Assembly (NCBI GenBank): GCA_910577765.1
Contig: CAJTOV010000010.1
Location: 1 to 54,390 of the forward strand
DNA: 54,390 bases
From: an uncultured Lachnospiraceae bacterium
GTDB taxonomy: Bacteria; Bacillota; Clostridia; Lachnospirales; Lachnospiraceae
Direction: 5' to 3'
The notes beneath the pieces are model-generated. The model was not told the DNA's origin. It searched no databases and saw only the letters and a program-made list of their open reading frames with translations. Numbering within the stretch: the stretch's first letter is position 1; each line of letters opens with the position of its first letter. The position numbers were made by a program, and so were the translations under genes. Shown here one piece after another: positions 7,483 through 15,355 of this stretch.

Positions 7483-8529
7483 TCACCCCTCCCCGCAGGC
7501 CGCCTTAAACTCAATCCAGTTCTTATCATACACCTCATTGGCCTCTCCCGGCACATTCTGGATGATCTCCCCGGAGGTCACCGACTCAGGCACCACCAGG
7601 GCCGGGGTGACGATGGCGTCTGCCGCCTTGTTGGTGTTGTAATAGCCGTTGTACTCAAAGCACTGCCTGGACACCTCCGGCTCCAGCAGGTAATTGAGGA
7701 ACTGGTTGGCCAGGTCCTTGTGTGGGGCCTGGGAAGGCACAAAGGCACCCAGAATCCCGAATCCCAGCCCCTCCTGCGGGTACACCACCTTCAGATCCGG
7801 GTTCTCCTCCAGGGCCCGGGTCACCTGGGAGGTGTAGAGAAATGCCACCGATGCCTCCCCGTTAAACAAAGCATTCTGGGTGTTGTCGTCCTGGATCATC
7901 CGCACGTTGGGGGCCAGCTCCAGAAGCTTCTTTCCAGCCTCTGCAATCACCCCGGGGTCTGTTTCGTTCATGGATTTGCCCATGGTCAGCAGGGTAATGC
8001 CGTTGATGACCCGGTAGTTGCCGATCAGGGCCACACTGTCCTTTAAAGCCGGATTCCACAGATCCTCATATCCCCGGATCTCAAAGTCCACCTGGGCCGG
8101 GTCATAGACGATCAGGGGGATCCCGGCTCCATGGGGAATGGTATACTGGTCCTGGGGATCATAGAAATGCCCCTGGTACAGAGGATTGATATTTCCGAAA
8201 TTGGTCACCACCGACTTGTCGATCTCACTGGCCAGCCCGGACGCGATGACCTGCTCAATAATATAATCATCTGCCACCACCACATCGTAGGATCCGCCCT
8301 TGGCCTGGGACAGCCGCTCCAGCATGGTCTCATCGGTGTCAAAGTTGGAATAGACCACCTTGCTGCCGGTCCTTTCCGTAAATCCGTCCAGCACCTCCTG
8401 GGGGAACATGCCCTGCCAGGTAAACAGCACCAGCTCCTCCTTGCCGGCCTTTCCGGTGCAGGCGGTAACAATCACCGACAGCACAGCCAGTACCAGCACG
8501 ATCCCCGTTACATACCGCTTCTGTTTCAT
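7483..8529 (-). CDS. potD: Spermidine/putrescine ABC transporter substrate-binding lipoprotein
   Basis: A 348-residue extracellular binding protein. The signal peptide ends in the lipobox VTAC (Cys about 24), so it should be membrane-anchored by lipid. The mature part has FTWQGMFPQEVLDGFTE and YDVVVADDYII, typical of the PotD/PotF fold that cradles polyamines between two lobes. It delivers substrate to PotB/PotC. It is the fourth gene of potABCD and is separated from potC by a 111-bp gap that folds into a compact multi-helix structure. The ATG at 8529 is preceded by AAAGGAG. Confidence 0.92.
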   Translation of the reverse strand: MKQKRYVTGIVLVLAVLSVIVTACTGKAGKEELVLFTWQGMFPQEVLDGFTERTGSKVVYSNFDTDETMLERLSQAKGGSYDVVVADDYIIEQVIASGLASEIDKSVVTNFGNINPLYQGHFYDPQDQYTIPHGAGIPLIVYDPAQVDFEIRGYEDLWNPALKDSVALIGNYRVINGITLLTMGKSMNETDPGVIAEAGKKLLELAPNVRMIQDDNTQNALFNGEASVAFLYTSQVTRALEENPDLKVVYPQEGLGFGILGAFVPSQAPHKDLANQFLNYLLEPEVSRQCFEYNGYYNTNKAADAIVTPALVVPESVTSGEIIQNVPGEANEVYDKNWIEFKAACGEG

Positions 8530-8550
8530 CTTGATCTCCTTTACATGTCC

Positions 8551-8615
8551 CTGTCCCCTGGAACCCTTACCGTTCCGGTATCCCTGCAGGGTTACCCGGA
8601 AGCTTCCCGGGACAG
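8551..8615 (-). ncRNA. Candidate structured RNA (cloverleaf-like) in the potC-potD gap
   Basis: On the minus strand four helices abut almost without spacers: an outer stem 8615-8609/8557-8551 (CTGTCCC with GGGACAG), an inner short stem 8607-8598, a stem 8596-8577 with a TGCA loop, and a stem 8576-8560 (GGAAC with GTTCC). It is transcribed in the pot mRNA, ends about 20 bases before the potD start codon, and is not a tRNA. Function unknown: mRNA stabiliser, processing site or regulator. Confidence 0.45.
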
Positions 8616-8640
8616 AATATTTGTATATGTGTCTGAACGG

Positions 8641-9429
8641 TTACATTTCCTTTTCCCCCAGCTTTCCAGCCAGACAGAAATACACCGTCATCACCAGTAT
8701 CACCGCCGCCAGGATCACCGTGCACAAGGCATTGATCTCCGGCGTCACCCCGGTCTTTAACTGGGTGTATATTTTAATCGGCAGCGTGGACAAGGTTGGG
8801 CCATTGACAAACAGGCTGATGACCACATCGTCAAAGGACATGGCAAAGGCCAGAATACAACCGGAAGCCACCGCCGGCAGAATCAGGGGCAGGGTAATGT
8901 CAAAGAACACCCGGACAGGGGAGGCCCCCAGATCCCGTCCTGCCTCCTCCAGGGACCGGTCAATTCCCACCAGCCGTGCCTTAACCATCAAAAATACATA
9001 AGGAATGCAGAAAGCCGTGTGGCCAAGCACCAGGGTCACCATGCCGAAAGGCAGTCCCAGCAGGGAGAAAAAGGCCATAAATACCATGGCCAGAATAATC
9101 TCCGGCACCATAATGGGAATGGTGGAAAGGTACTCCAGCATTCCCTGGCTTTTAAAGTGGGCACGGGTCATCCCCAGGGCCCCCAGGGTCCCGATGACTG
9201 CTGCCAGGCCGCAGCTTAACAGTCCCAGTACCAGGCTGTTGCCCAGGGCCTCCATCAGGGCCCGGTCCCCCAGCAGGGTCCTGTACCATTCCAGGGTAAA
9301 CCCTTTCCAGGCCACCGGAACACTGGAATCATTGAAGGAAAACACCACCACCATCACAATGGGCAGGTAGGTAACCATCATGACCGCTGCCAGGTACACA
9401 TGGGAAAAACGGATTCTTCTCTTCTTCAT
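8641..9429 (-). CDS. potC: Spermidine/putrescine ABC transporter permease
   Basis: A 262-residue inner-membrane permease with about six hydrophobic helices. EEAGRDLGASPVRVFFDITLPLI is the EAA loop that docks on the PotA ATPase (about residues 170-190). The start codon overlaps the potB stop by one base, so the two are translationally coupled. It forms the channel heterodimer with PotB. The short lysine/arginine N-terminus (MKKRRIRFS) before the first helix supports the ATG at 9429. Confidence 0.93.
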   Translation of the reverse strand: MKKRRIRFSHVYLAAVMMVTYLPIVMVVVFSFNDSSVPVAWKGFTLEWYRTLLGDRALMEALGNSLVLGLLSCGLAAVIGTLGALGMTRAHFKSQGMLEYLSTIPIMVPEIILAMVFMAFFSLLGLPFGMVTLVLGHTAFCIPYVFLMVKARLVGIDRSLEEAGRDLGASPVRVFFDITLPLILPAVASGCILAFAMSFDDVVISLFVNGPTLSTLPIKIYTQLKTGVTPEINALCTVILAAVILVMTVYFCLAGKLGEKEM

Positions 9430-10280
9430 CAGAACACCCCTTCCAGATCCCGCACATGGGTAATCCTGCGGTATAGGGCAATCATCAGGCTGGTCATGAC
9501 CGTCAGCACCAGAGCCAGGGCGGCGGCAAAGGGCCAGTTGCTGCCCCGGGTAAGCTGGTCCTGGATCAGGCTTCCCACCAGCACGATCTTATTGCCCCCC
9601 AGAATGTCCGCAATAAAGAACAGACCCATGGAAGGAACAAATGTCAGGATGATCCCGGACAGAAGCCCCGGCAGCGTCAGCCGGAAGGTAATGGTGAAAA
9701 ATGCCTTAGCCGGGGAAGCTCCCAGATCCCTGGCTGCCTCCACCAGGGACCAGTCCATTTTCTCCACACTGGAATACACTGCCAGCATCATAAAGGGAAG
9801 CAGGGCATATACCATGCCGGTCAGCACCGCCGGATAGCTGTACAGGATTTTCAGGGGCTCCTTCACCAGTCCCAGCCCCATCAGGGCCTGGTTGACAATA
9901 CCCCTGGCCTGGAGGATGATCAGCCACCCGTAAAGCCGGATCAGGGAACTGGTCCAGAAAGGCACCATAATCAGGAACAGAAGGATCTTCCGCCCCCTGG
10001 GCGAAAGCCGCCCCATAAAGTAGCCGAAGGGATACCCGATCAGCACCGCCACCGCCGTGGTGGTAAACGCCAGCTGGAAGGACTGGTAAAAGCACTGCAG
10101 ATAAACCGGGTCCAGCATCCGCCGGAAATTCTCCAGGGTAAAGCTCCACTGAAACCCGTACCCGCTGTCCCGGTTGGTGGCAAAGCTCACCGCCACCATG
10201 TAGAGAGCCGGTCCCAGCACGAACAGTAAGGTAAACACATAGAGAGGGGCCACACACAGCCACCAGCGGTCTTTTCTCAT
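9429..10280 (-). CDS. potB: Spermidine/putrescine ABC transporter permease
   Basis: A 283-residue inner-membrane permease. It has an N-terminal membrane helix after MRKDRWW, a PotB-like periplasmic loop, and the EAA motif VEAARDLGASPAKAF (about residues 195-215) that contacts PotA. The start overlaps the potA stop by four bases and the end overlaps the potC start, so potA, potB and potC are tightly coupled. Together with PotC it makes the polyamine translocation path. Confidence 0.93.
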   Translation of the reverse strand: MRKDRWWLCVAPLYVFTLLFVLGPALYMVAVSFATNRDSGYGFQWSFTLENFRRMLDPVYLQCFYQSFQLAFTTTAVAVLIGYPFGYFMGRLSPRGRKILLFLIMVPFWTSSLIRLYGWLIILQARGIVNQALMGLGLVKEPLKILYSYPAVLTGMVYALLPFMMLAVYSSVEKMDWSLVEAARDLGASPAKAFFTITFRLTLPGLLSGIILTFVPSMGLFFIADILGGNKIVLVGSLIQDQLTRGSNWPFAAALALVLTVMTSLMIALYRRITHVRDLEGVF

Positions 10281-11473
10281 CGCCTGTCCTCCCTGTCTGC
10301 CAGAACCGGGCCAGGCCGGTCCCCACTGCCGGGCACATTACCCGGGCCATCTTCCCGGTCTACCAGCACCGCCGCAGAAGGGTCCCATTCCAGCCACACC
10401 TGCTGGCCTGCATCATAGTCAAAGTTAATGCCATGGCGGCTGACGGTCACTTCCGTACCGTCCCCCAGCGCCACCGCAATCCGCAGCATGCCCCCCACAA
10501 AGCTTTTCTCGGTGATCACCCCGGCCAGGCCCTGGGGCTGGTGCTTTTCCGGCCAAATGCGGATGGTCTCTCCCCGGACCGCCACGGTTATGGTCTCCCC
10601 TTCTTTTACGGGACGTGCCCCTGTCCGGAACCCGGCCTGGCCGGAGGCATGTTCCAGAATGCCCTCCTGCCCCCGGACCCGTAAGGCCGTTCCGGTGAGA
10701 ATATTGGCAGAGCCTACAAACCGGGCCACATAGCTGGTCCTGGGATCATCATAGATCTGGGAAGGGGTTCCCGCCTGTTCTACCAGGCCGTCCCGGATCA
10801 CCACGATCTTGTCGGACATGTTGATAGCCTCCTCCTGGTCGTGGGTAATGTAGATGAAAGTGATCCCCAGCTTCTTCTGGAGCCGCTTCAGCTCCGTCTG
10901 CATCTGCCGTCTGAGCTGTAAGTCCAGGGCCCCCAAAGGCTCGTCCAGCAGCAGTACCCTGGGATTGTTCACCAGCGCCCTGGCAATGGCCACCCGCTGG
11001 CGCTGTCCCCCGCTCATCTGGGAAGGCATCCGCTTCTCAAAGCCCTCCAGCTGCACCAGGGCCAGTATCTCCGTCACCCGCCGGCGGATTTCCTCCTTGT
11101 CCACCTTCCGGATTTTCAGACCGTAGGCAATGTTCTGGAACACATTCATATGGGGAAACAGGGCATAATTCTGGAATACGGTATTTACATTCCGTTTCTC
11201 CGGGCCCTGGCCTCCCATATCCACCCCTTCCAGAAGCACCTGGCCCCTGTCCGGCTCTTCCAGCCCTGCGATGATCCGCAGGGTGGTGGTCTTGCCGCAG
11301 CCCGAGGAACCCAGAAGCGTCACAAACTCCCCCTCCTCCACGGTCAGGTCAATCCCCTTCAGGACCCTGGTATCCCCGAAACGCTTCTCAATCTGCCGCA
11401 GCTCCAGAAGCGCCGGCTTTTCTTCCTTATTTAATTCCTTCTCTTGACTGGTTTCTTGTTGTATCTGGTTCAT
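10277..11473 (-). CDS. potA: Spermidine/putrescine ABC transporter ATP-binding protein
   Basis: A 398-residue ABC ATPase. The Walker A motif GSSGCGKTT lies near residues 55-63, the signature MSGGQRQR and Walker B VLLLDEPLGALD follow, and a C-terminal TOBE regulatory domain occupies roughly residues 290-375. The last 20 or so residues are rich in Asp, Gly and Pro and look variable. It powers polyamine import with PotB/PotC/PotD and is first in the operon. The ATG at 11473 follows GGAGAC; a consensus promoter lies 110 bp upstream, leaving a leader that can form alternative hairpins. Confidence 0.93.
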   Translation of the reverse strand: MNQIQQETSQEKELNKEEKPALLELRQIEKRFGDTRVLKGIDLTVEEGEFVTLLGSSGCGKTTTLRIIAGLEEPDRGQVLLEGVDMGGQGPEKRNVNTVFQNYALFPHMNVFQNIAYGLKIRKVDKEEIRRRVTEILALVQLEGFEKRMPSQMSGGQRQRVAIARALVNNPRVLLLDEPLGALDLQLRRQMQTELKRLQKKLGITFIYITHDQEEAINMSDKIVVIRDGLVEQAGTPSQIYDDPRTSYVARFVGSANILTGTALRVRGQEGILEHASGQAGFRTGARPVKEGETITVAVRGETIRIWPEKHQPQGLAGVITEKSFVGGMLRIAVALGDGTEVTVSRHGINFDYDAGQQVWLEWDPSAAVLVDREDGPGNVPGSGDRPGPVLADREDRR

Positions 11474-11521
11474 TTGTCTCCATTTCTCTATTGTGGATAT
11501 TAGTTGCCAAAGCTATCCAAA

Positions 11522-11571
11522 GCTGTCCCGTCCAGACGGGGCATCTTCCTGAGCCTTGACGCCCGTCTGTC
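11522..11571 (-). promoter_or_regulatory. potA leader with mutually exclusive hairpins
   Basis: Minus-strand segments ACAGACGGGC (11570-11561), GCCCCGTCTGGA (11542-11531) and GGACGGGACAGC (11533-11522) form alternative pairs 1:2 or 2:3, the topology of an attenuator or riboswitch. Segment 1 begins at the expected transcript 5' end. No T-run follows, so translational or processing control would be more likely. Inference from pairing only. Confidence 0.35.
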
Positions 11572-11581
11572 TGTTACCGAA

Positions 11582-11610
11582 ATTGTAGTGCCAAATCCAG
11601 TTTTTGTCAA
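11582..11610 (-). promoter_or_regulatory. Sigma-A promoter of the pot operon
   Basis: On the minus strand TTGACA (11610-11605) and TACAAT (11587-11582) are spaced by 17 bp. It directs transcription towards potA. Confidence 0.85.
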
Positions 11611-11642
11611 CCTGCTACACATGACTCACCACTGTTCAGACA

Positions 11643-11671
11643 TTGACAAATCCCCCAATCATTTGTATAAT
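11643..11671 (+). promoter_or_regulatory. Sigma-A promoter of azlCD
   Basis: TTGACA (11643-11648), 17-bp spacer and TATAAT (11666-11671): both hexamers match the consensus fully. The azlC start is 56 bp downstream. It is divergent from the pot promoter, with their -35 boxes 32 bp apart. Confidence 0.88.
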
Positions 11672-11726
11672 GCAGAAAACCTCCTGCACCGCCCCATGGA
11701 GGGAGTATACCAGAAAGGGTTCTGTC

Positions 11727-12242
11727 ATGAAAACAAAAGCACTGAAAACCGCCCTGCCCCACACCCTGCCCATCTGTGTGGGATTTCTGTTTTTGGGCAT
11801 GTCCTATGGGTTCCTGATGAAAAGCCAGGGATTTCCTTTTTTCTATCCCATGTTTATGAGCCTCTTTATCTTTGCCGGCTCCATGGAGCTTGTTACCGTC
11901 AGCCTGCTGCTGTCGGCCTTTAACCCCTTCTACGCCTTTTTCCTTGCCCTGCTGAACCAGGCTTACTGGGTGACCGGGGCTGCCCTGGGAGCACTTCTGG
12001 GCTATGTGATCCGCTTTGACACCACAGGCATTGAATTCGGCATGACCGCCCTCTTTGTGGTCATGTTCCTCAGCCAGTGGGAGGAACACAAGGACCACCG
12101 TCCCGCCCTGACAGGCCTGGGCTGTTCCCTGGCATCCCTGGCTCTGCTGGGGCCTGACGCTTTCATCCTTCCGGCCATGGCCCTGATCATCCTGTTTCTT
12201 TCCCTTACCCGGCTGAAAAGCCGCCGGACGGAAGCCGTATAA
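11727..12242 (+). CDS. azlC: AzlC-family branched-chain amino acid exporter subunit, internally shortened
   Basis: A 171-residue membrane protein; AzlC proteins are usually about 230-245 residues. The N-terminal half (GFLFLGMSYGFLMKSQG, FIFAGSMELVTV) and the C-terminal half (LNQAYWVTGAALG, GIEFGMTALFVVMF) both match AzlC, but they are joined directly. From memory of the family, about 60 residues between them are missing, including the conserved Asn-x-Arg-His segment and the Asp-Glu segment. The reading frame is intact and the promoter is strong. AzlC/AzlD pairs export branched-chain amino acids or analogues. The start is the ATG at 11727 after AAGGG. Whether the shortened protein works is unknown. 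Confidence 0.8.
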   Translation: MKTKALKTALPHTLPICVGFLFLGMSYGFLMKSQGFPFFYPMFMSLFIFAGSMELVTVSLLLSAFNPFYAFFLALLNQAYWVTGAALGALLGYVIRFDTTGIEFGMTALFVVMFLSQWEEHKDHRPALTGLGCSLASLALLGPDAFILPAMALIILFLSLTRLKSRRTEAV

Positions 12243-12291
12243 AGCTTCCCCTTAAGCTGCCCCACCCATTCCAAAAAGGAGAACACCACCT

Positions 12292-12618
12292 ATGACCACC
12301 CTGCAAAAAATCATCACCATCCTGGCCGTAGCAGCCGGAACCATGATTACCCGGTTTCTTCCTTTCCTTCTGTTCCCGGAAGGAAAGGCCCCGCCTAAAT
12401 ACATTTCCTACCTGGGCACGGTGCTGCCCTGTGCGGTAATTGGATTTCTGGTCGTATACAGCCTGAAGGATGCCGTCTTCTCCCCCTTCCACGGGCTTCC
12501 GGAGCTGATCTCCATTCTGGTGGTTTTCCTGCTGCACAAATGGCGGAAAAATACCCTCTTAAGCATCGGGGCCGGGACGGTTCTGTACATGTATCTGGTG
12601 CAGAACTGGTTCTGCTGA
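12292..12618 (+). CDS. azlD: AzlD-family branched-chain amino acid transport protein
   Basis: A 108-residue membrane protein of normal AzlD length. AGTMITRFLPFLLF near the N-terminus and YLGTVLPCAVIGFLVVYSLK in the middle are family hallmarks; three to four hydrophobic helices are present. It follows azlC by 49 bp, and the gap holds the ribosome site AAAGGAGAA. AzlD is the small partner of AzlC in branched-chain amino acid efflux. An 8-bp hairpin (12655-12680, CCAGCCGG with CCGGCTGG) lies downstream but lacks a T-run. Confidence 0.9.
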   Translation: MTTLQKIITILAVAAGTMITRFLPFLLFPEGKAPPKYISYLGTVLPCAVIGFLVVYSLKDAVFSPFHGLPELISILVVFLLHKWRKNTLLSIGAGTVLYMYLVQNWFC

Positions 12619-12727
12619 GATCTGGCCCGGATTCCGGCCATTCCATGTATCCTCCCAGCCGGTCCCTGGTGGCCGGCTGGCTGTGAACCGGAATGCCACT
12701 GCCACTTTAAAGCGCTAAATTTTCTTA

Positions 12728-12756
12728 TTGCAAACCCGTCCATACCCTGCTATAAT
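12728..12756 (+). promoter_or_regulatory. Sigma-A promoter of the chorismate mutase-shikimate kinase gene
   Basis: TTGCAA (12728-12733), 17-bp spacer and TATAAT (12751-12756). The start codon is 107 bp downstream; the intervening leader is GC-rich with CCGGCCGG-type inverted repeats. Confidence 0.8.
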
Positions 12757-12862
12757 AATCAGAAACAGCCAGCCGGAACACACCGGCCGGTTTCCACGGC
12801 CATGGCATCCTTCCGGGCTTCCGCGGCCGGACCACACAAACTTTATCACAAGGAGAACCACC

Positions 12863-13675
12863 ATGAACCAGTTAGAGACTATCCGCGAGAAAATCAGCGG
12901 CTGCGACGACGTCATTATCGAACAGCTTGCCGTCCGCATGAGCCATATCCAGGAGATCATCTCCTACAAGAAGGCCACCGGCATTCCCATCCTCCAGCCG
13001 GAACAGGAACAGAAGCAGACCGACGCCCTGAACACCAAACTGGGGGACAATCCCTTCCGGGAAGAGATTCTGGATATCTTCAAGTATATCATGAAGAACA
13101 GCCGGCGCATCCAGGCCAAAAGCCTGTTTGACTACAATATTTTCCTCATCGGATTCATGGGGGCCGGCAAAAGTACCATTGCCAGCGAGCTTCAGGCCAA
13201 GCTGGAGATGGAGCGGGTGGAGATGGATGAGATGATTGTCCAGAAGCAGGGAATGTCCATCTCGGAGATCTTTGACGAGTACGGGGAAGTGTACTTCCGC
13301 AACCTGGAAAGCAACACCCTGATCGAATTGCAGAAGCGCAAACAGACTATTGTCTCCTGCGGAGGCGGCGTGGTCATGCGGGAGGACAACGCGGAACATA
13401 TGAAGAAGAATGGCCGGGTCGTCCTTCTCACCGCCAGGCCCGAGACCATTTACTACCGGGTCAAGGACAGCGACGAGCGGCCTATTCTCAACAACCACAT
13501 GAACGTGGATTTCATCAGCAGCCTTATGGAGAAGCGCCGGGAACGCTACGAGCAGGTGGCCGATGTGACCATTGCCACAGACGGCAAGGACGCCACCCAG
13601 ATCTGCGAAGAAATCATCGCAAAGCTCATTGCCCTGGACAATGAAAAAGGCAGTCCCTCCCGGGAGAACTCCTGA
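12863..13675 (+). CDS. Chorismate mutase-shikimate kinase fusion protein
   Basis: A 270-residue two-domain protein. Residues 1-85 look like an AroQ-type chorismate mutase (LETIREKISGCDDVIIEQLAVRM, later YKKATGIPI and a helix ending IMKNSRRIQ). Residues 92-260 are shikimate kinase: Walker A GFMGAGKST at 97-105, the shikimate-binding acidic helix MDEMIVQKQGMSISEIF, and the SCGGGVVMR loop. The kinase makes shikimate-3-phosphate from shikimate and ATP; the mutase turns chorismate into prephenate, so the fusion joins two non-consecutive steps. The ATG at 12863 after AAGGAGA is clear. It faces a second chorismate mutase and aroE across a long hairpin. Confidence 0.9.
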   Translation: MNQLETIREKISGCDDVIIEQLAVRMSHIQEIISYKKATGIPILQPEQEQKQTDALNTKLGDNPFREEILDIFKYIMKNSRRIQAKSLFDYNIFLIGFMGAGKSTIASELQAKLEMERVEMDEMIVQKQGMSISEIFDEYGEVYFRNLESNTLIELQKRKQTIVSCGGGVVMREDNAEHMKKNGRVVLLTARPETIYYRVKDSDERPILNNHMNVDFISSLMEKRRERYEQVADVTIATDGKDATQICEEIIAKLIALDNEKGSPSRENS

Positions 13676-13682
13676 CAGACAA

Positions 13683-13774
13683 GGCCGGAAACCATGTACA
13701 GCGGTTACCAGACAGAGGCAGCCCCAGTATGGCAGACATCTTCCATGCTGCAGGCTGCCTCTGTCTGTCCGGCC
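13683..13774. repeat. Nested inverted repeat between convergent aromatic genes
   Basis: A perfect 15-bp arm pair (13709-13723 with 13753-13767) is flanked by an outer 7-bp pair GGCCGGA/TCCGGCC (13683-13689, 13768-13774) and encloses a further pair around 13725-13751. It fills the gap between two convergent genes and could serve as a terminator in both directions, although no T-run follows on either strand. Confidence 0.65.
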
Positions 13775-13777
13775 TCC

Positions 13778-14335
13778 TTACTCCAGGGAGACAATTCTGA
13801 ACCCTTCAGCCTCCTTGCCCATCTGGCACACCAGCCGGCGCAGGTCCGGGTGTTCCAGGCTCCCCCCCAGCACCATGGTCACCTTCTGGACGCCGCCCTG
13901 GCTGTCCATCCGGAGCTGCTCCAGCGGGATACGGTTCAGGGACACCATATTCAGATACAGATTCAGACCACCGGACTCCTTCCCGCAGGTAAATGCCACA
14001 GTCACCTGGCTGTGCTCCCTGGTACCGTCCAGACCTGCCTGCTCCAGCGCTTCCCGAATCACCTGGTCCTGCATATCCGTGAGAATCCCGTACTGGAAAC
14101 GCCTGCTGACGCTCATCAGGTGCCTTAAAAAGGCCGCATATTCCTCATGAACCTCCTCCACATCCCCTGCCCGCTTCCGGATAATGGCCTGTTCCCGTTC
14201 CCCCACAAACACATCCCCGCCGGTGACGGCCTTGGCCTGGGCCACCTGCCTGGCCCACTCCATGCGTTTTAAGAACAGCGGTTTCATCTGGCTGTCAATT
14301 TGGTCAATCTCCATACGGATTTCATCCAATGTCAT
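13778..14335 (-). CDS. Chorismate mutase with a C-terminal ACT-like region
   Basis: A 185-residue protein. The first 90 residues are an AroQ chorismate mutase (LDEIRMEIDQIDSQMKPLFLKRM, VFVGEREQAII) that converts chorismate to prephenate. The remaining 90 residues have a beta-alpha-beta pattern (VTVAFTCGK, VQKVTMVLGG, GFRIVSL) suggestive of an ACT regulatory domain, but without a clear ligand motif; no prephenate dehydratase domain is present. The ATG at 14335 has GGAGG nine bases upstream; a GTG at 14341 is the alternative. It overlaps or abuts the aroE stop, so both are coupled. It is the second chorismate mutase within 1.5 kb. Confidence 0.82.
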   Translation of the reverse strand: MTLDEIRMEIDQIDSQMKPLFLKRMEWARQVAQAKAVTGGDVFVGEREQAIIRKRAGDVEEVHEEYAAFLRHLMSVSRRFQYGILTDMQDQVIREALEQAGLDGTREHSQVTVAFTCGKESGGLNLYLNMVSLNRIPLEQLRMDSQGGVQKVTMVLGGSLEHPDLRRLVCQMGKEAEGFRIVSLE

Positions 14336-14337
14336 GG

Positions 14338-15213
14338 TCACTTTCCTCCTTCCGCAAAATACCGTTCCTCCACTTCCTTCACCGGCATCTCCTGGCCCGT
14401 ATACAGCTTAAAGGCCTCCGCCCCCTGCCACAGAAGCATCCCGATCCCGGGCACGGTCCTGCAGCCTGCTGCCTGGGCATCTGCCAGAAGCCTTGTGACC
14501 CTGGGATTATAGACCACATCCGACACCACCAGGTCCCGGCGGAATACCCCCCTGTCTTCAATCAGGCTTCTGTCATCCATAGGCTTCATCCCCACAGGGG
14601 TGGCATTGGTGAAAATGTCACTGTCCCCAATCTCCCCATACAGCCGGTCCCGGTCTGCCAGATCGTAAAGGCGGACCACACACTCCGGCACACTGGCCCT
14701 GATTTTCTCCACAGTGGCCTCTGCATTGGCGTAGAAGGCGTCCTTCATGGCGAATATGGACATTTCCCTCACCCCCTCCAGGGCGCTGGTGATCTGGATG
14801 GCCGTGGCAGCGCCGCCGGACCCTGCGATGGTCATCTTGGCCCCCCGGATCTCAAAGCCGTGCTCCCTGCAGTTGTGCACCCAGCCCAGACCGTCCGTAT
14901 TGTGCCCGGTCAGCCGCCCCTGCTCATTGACCACCGTGTTCACCGCTCCGATCAGCCTGGCTGCCTGGGAAAGCTCATCGCAGCAGGCCATGGCCGCCGT
15001 CTTGCCGGGCATGGTGATATTGAAGCCCCGGACGTTGAGAAGCCGCAGGGCCCGGATGGCCTCTGCCGTCTCCTGCTCCTGAATGTCAAATGCCAGGTAG
15101 GCATAATCCAGCCCCAGCTTCCGAAAACTGTAATTGTACATGGCCGGGGAACCGGAATGTCCCACCGGGCTGCCGATCAGGCAAAGCATCTGTGTATGTC
15201 CGCTGATTTCCAT
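14338..15213 (-). CDS. aroE: Shikimate dehydrogenase
   Basis: A 291-residue NADPH-dependent enzyme reducing 3-dehydroshikimate to shikimate. IGSPVGHSGSPAMYN (N-terminal substrate domain, serines for shikimate binding), NITMPGKTAAM with the catalytic Lys, HNTDGLGW, and the nucleotide-binding GSGGAATAI (about residues 131-139) are visible. The ATG at 15213 follows AAGGAGGAGA. It is upstream of and coupled to the chorismate mutase and downstream of efp, a common arrangement of aroE near yqeG and efp in Lachnospiraceae. Confidence 0.93.
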   Translation of the reverse strand: MEISGHTQMLCLIGSPVGHSGSPAMYNYSFRKLGLDYAYLAFDIQEQETAEAIRALRLLNVRGFNITMPGKTAAMACCDELSQAARLIGAVNTVVNEQGRLTGHNTDGLGWVHNCREHGFEIRGAKMTIAGSGGAATAIQITSALEGVREMSIFAMKDAFYANAEATVEKIRASVPECVVRLYDLADRDRLYGEIGDSDIFTNATPVGMKPMDDRSLIEDRGVFRRDLVVSDVVYNPRVTRLLADAQAAGCRTVPGIGMLLWQGAEAFKLYTGQEMPVKEVEERYFAEGGK

Positions 15214-15303
15214 AGTGTCTCCTCCTTCTTGTCCCATGGCAGGACTTTATACGTCTGACGGCAGACACGCCGCCCCATATCCGGCCAGGCCCCTGGGTGT
15301 CAT

Positions 15304-15338
15304 AAAAAAGCCCCAGGAAGCGCCGTTGCTTCCCAGGG
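15304..15338 (-). terminator. Rho-independent terminator of efp
   Basis: On the minus strand CCCTGGGAAGC (15338-15328) pairs with GCTTCCTGGGG (15321-15311), 11 bp including two G-U pairs, with a 6-base loop and a TTTTTT run (15309-15304). Confidence 0.85.
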
Positions 15339-15355
15339 TATCCAGTACTGGTTCC

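Noticed and set aside
8551..8615. tRNA gene in the potC-potD gap because of the cloverleaf-like fold.
   Set aside because: No T-arm GTTCGAA consensus, no 7-bp acceptor with CCA position or anticodon loop geometry.
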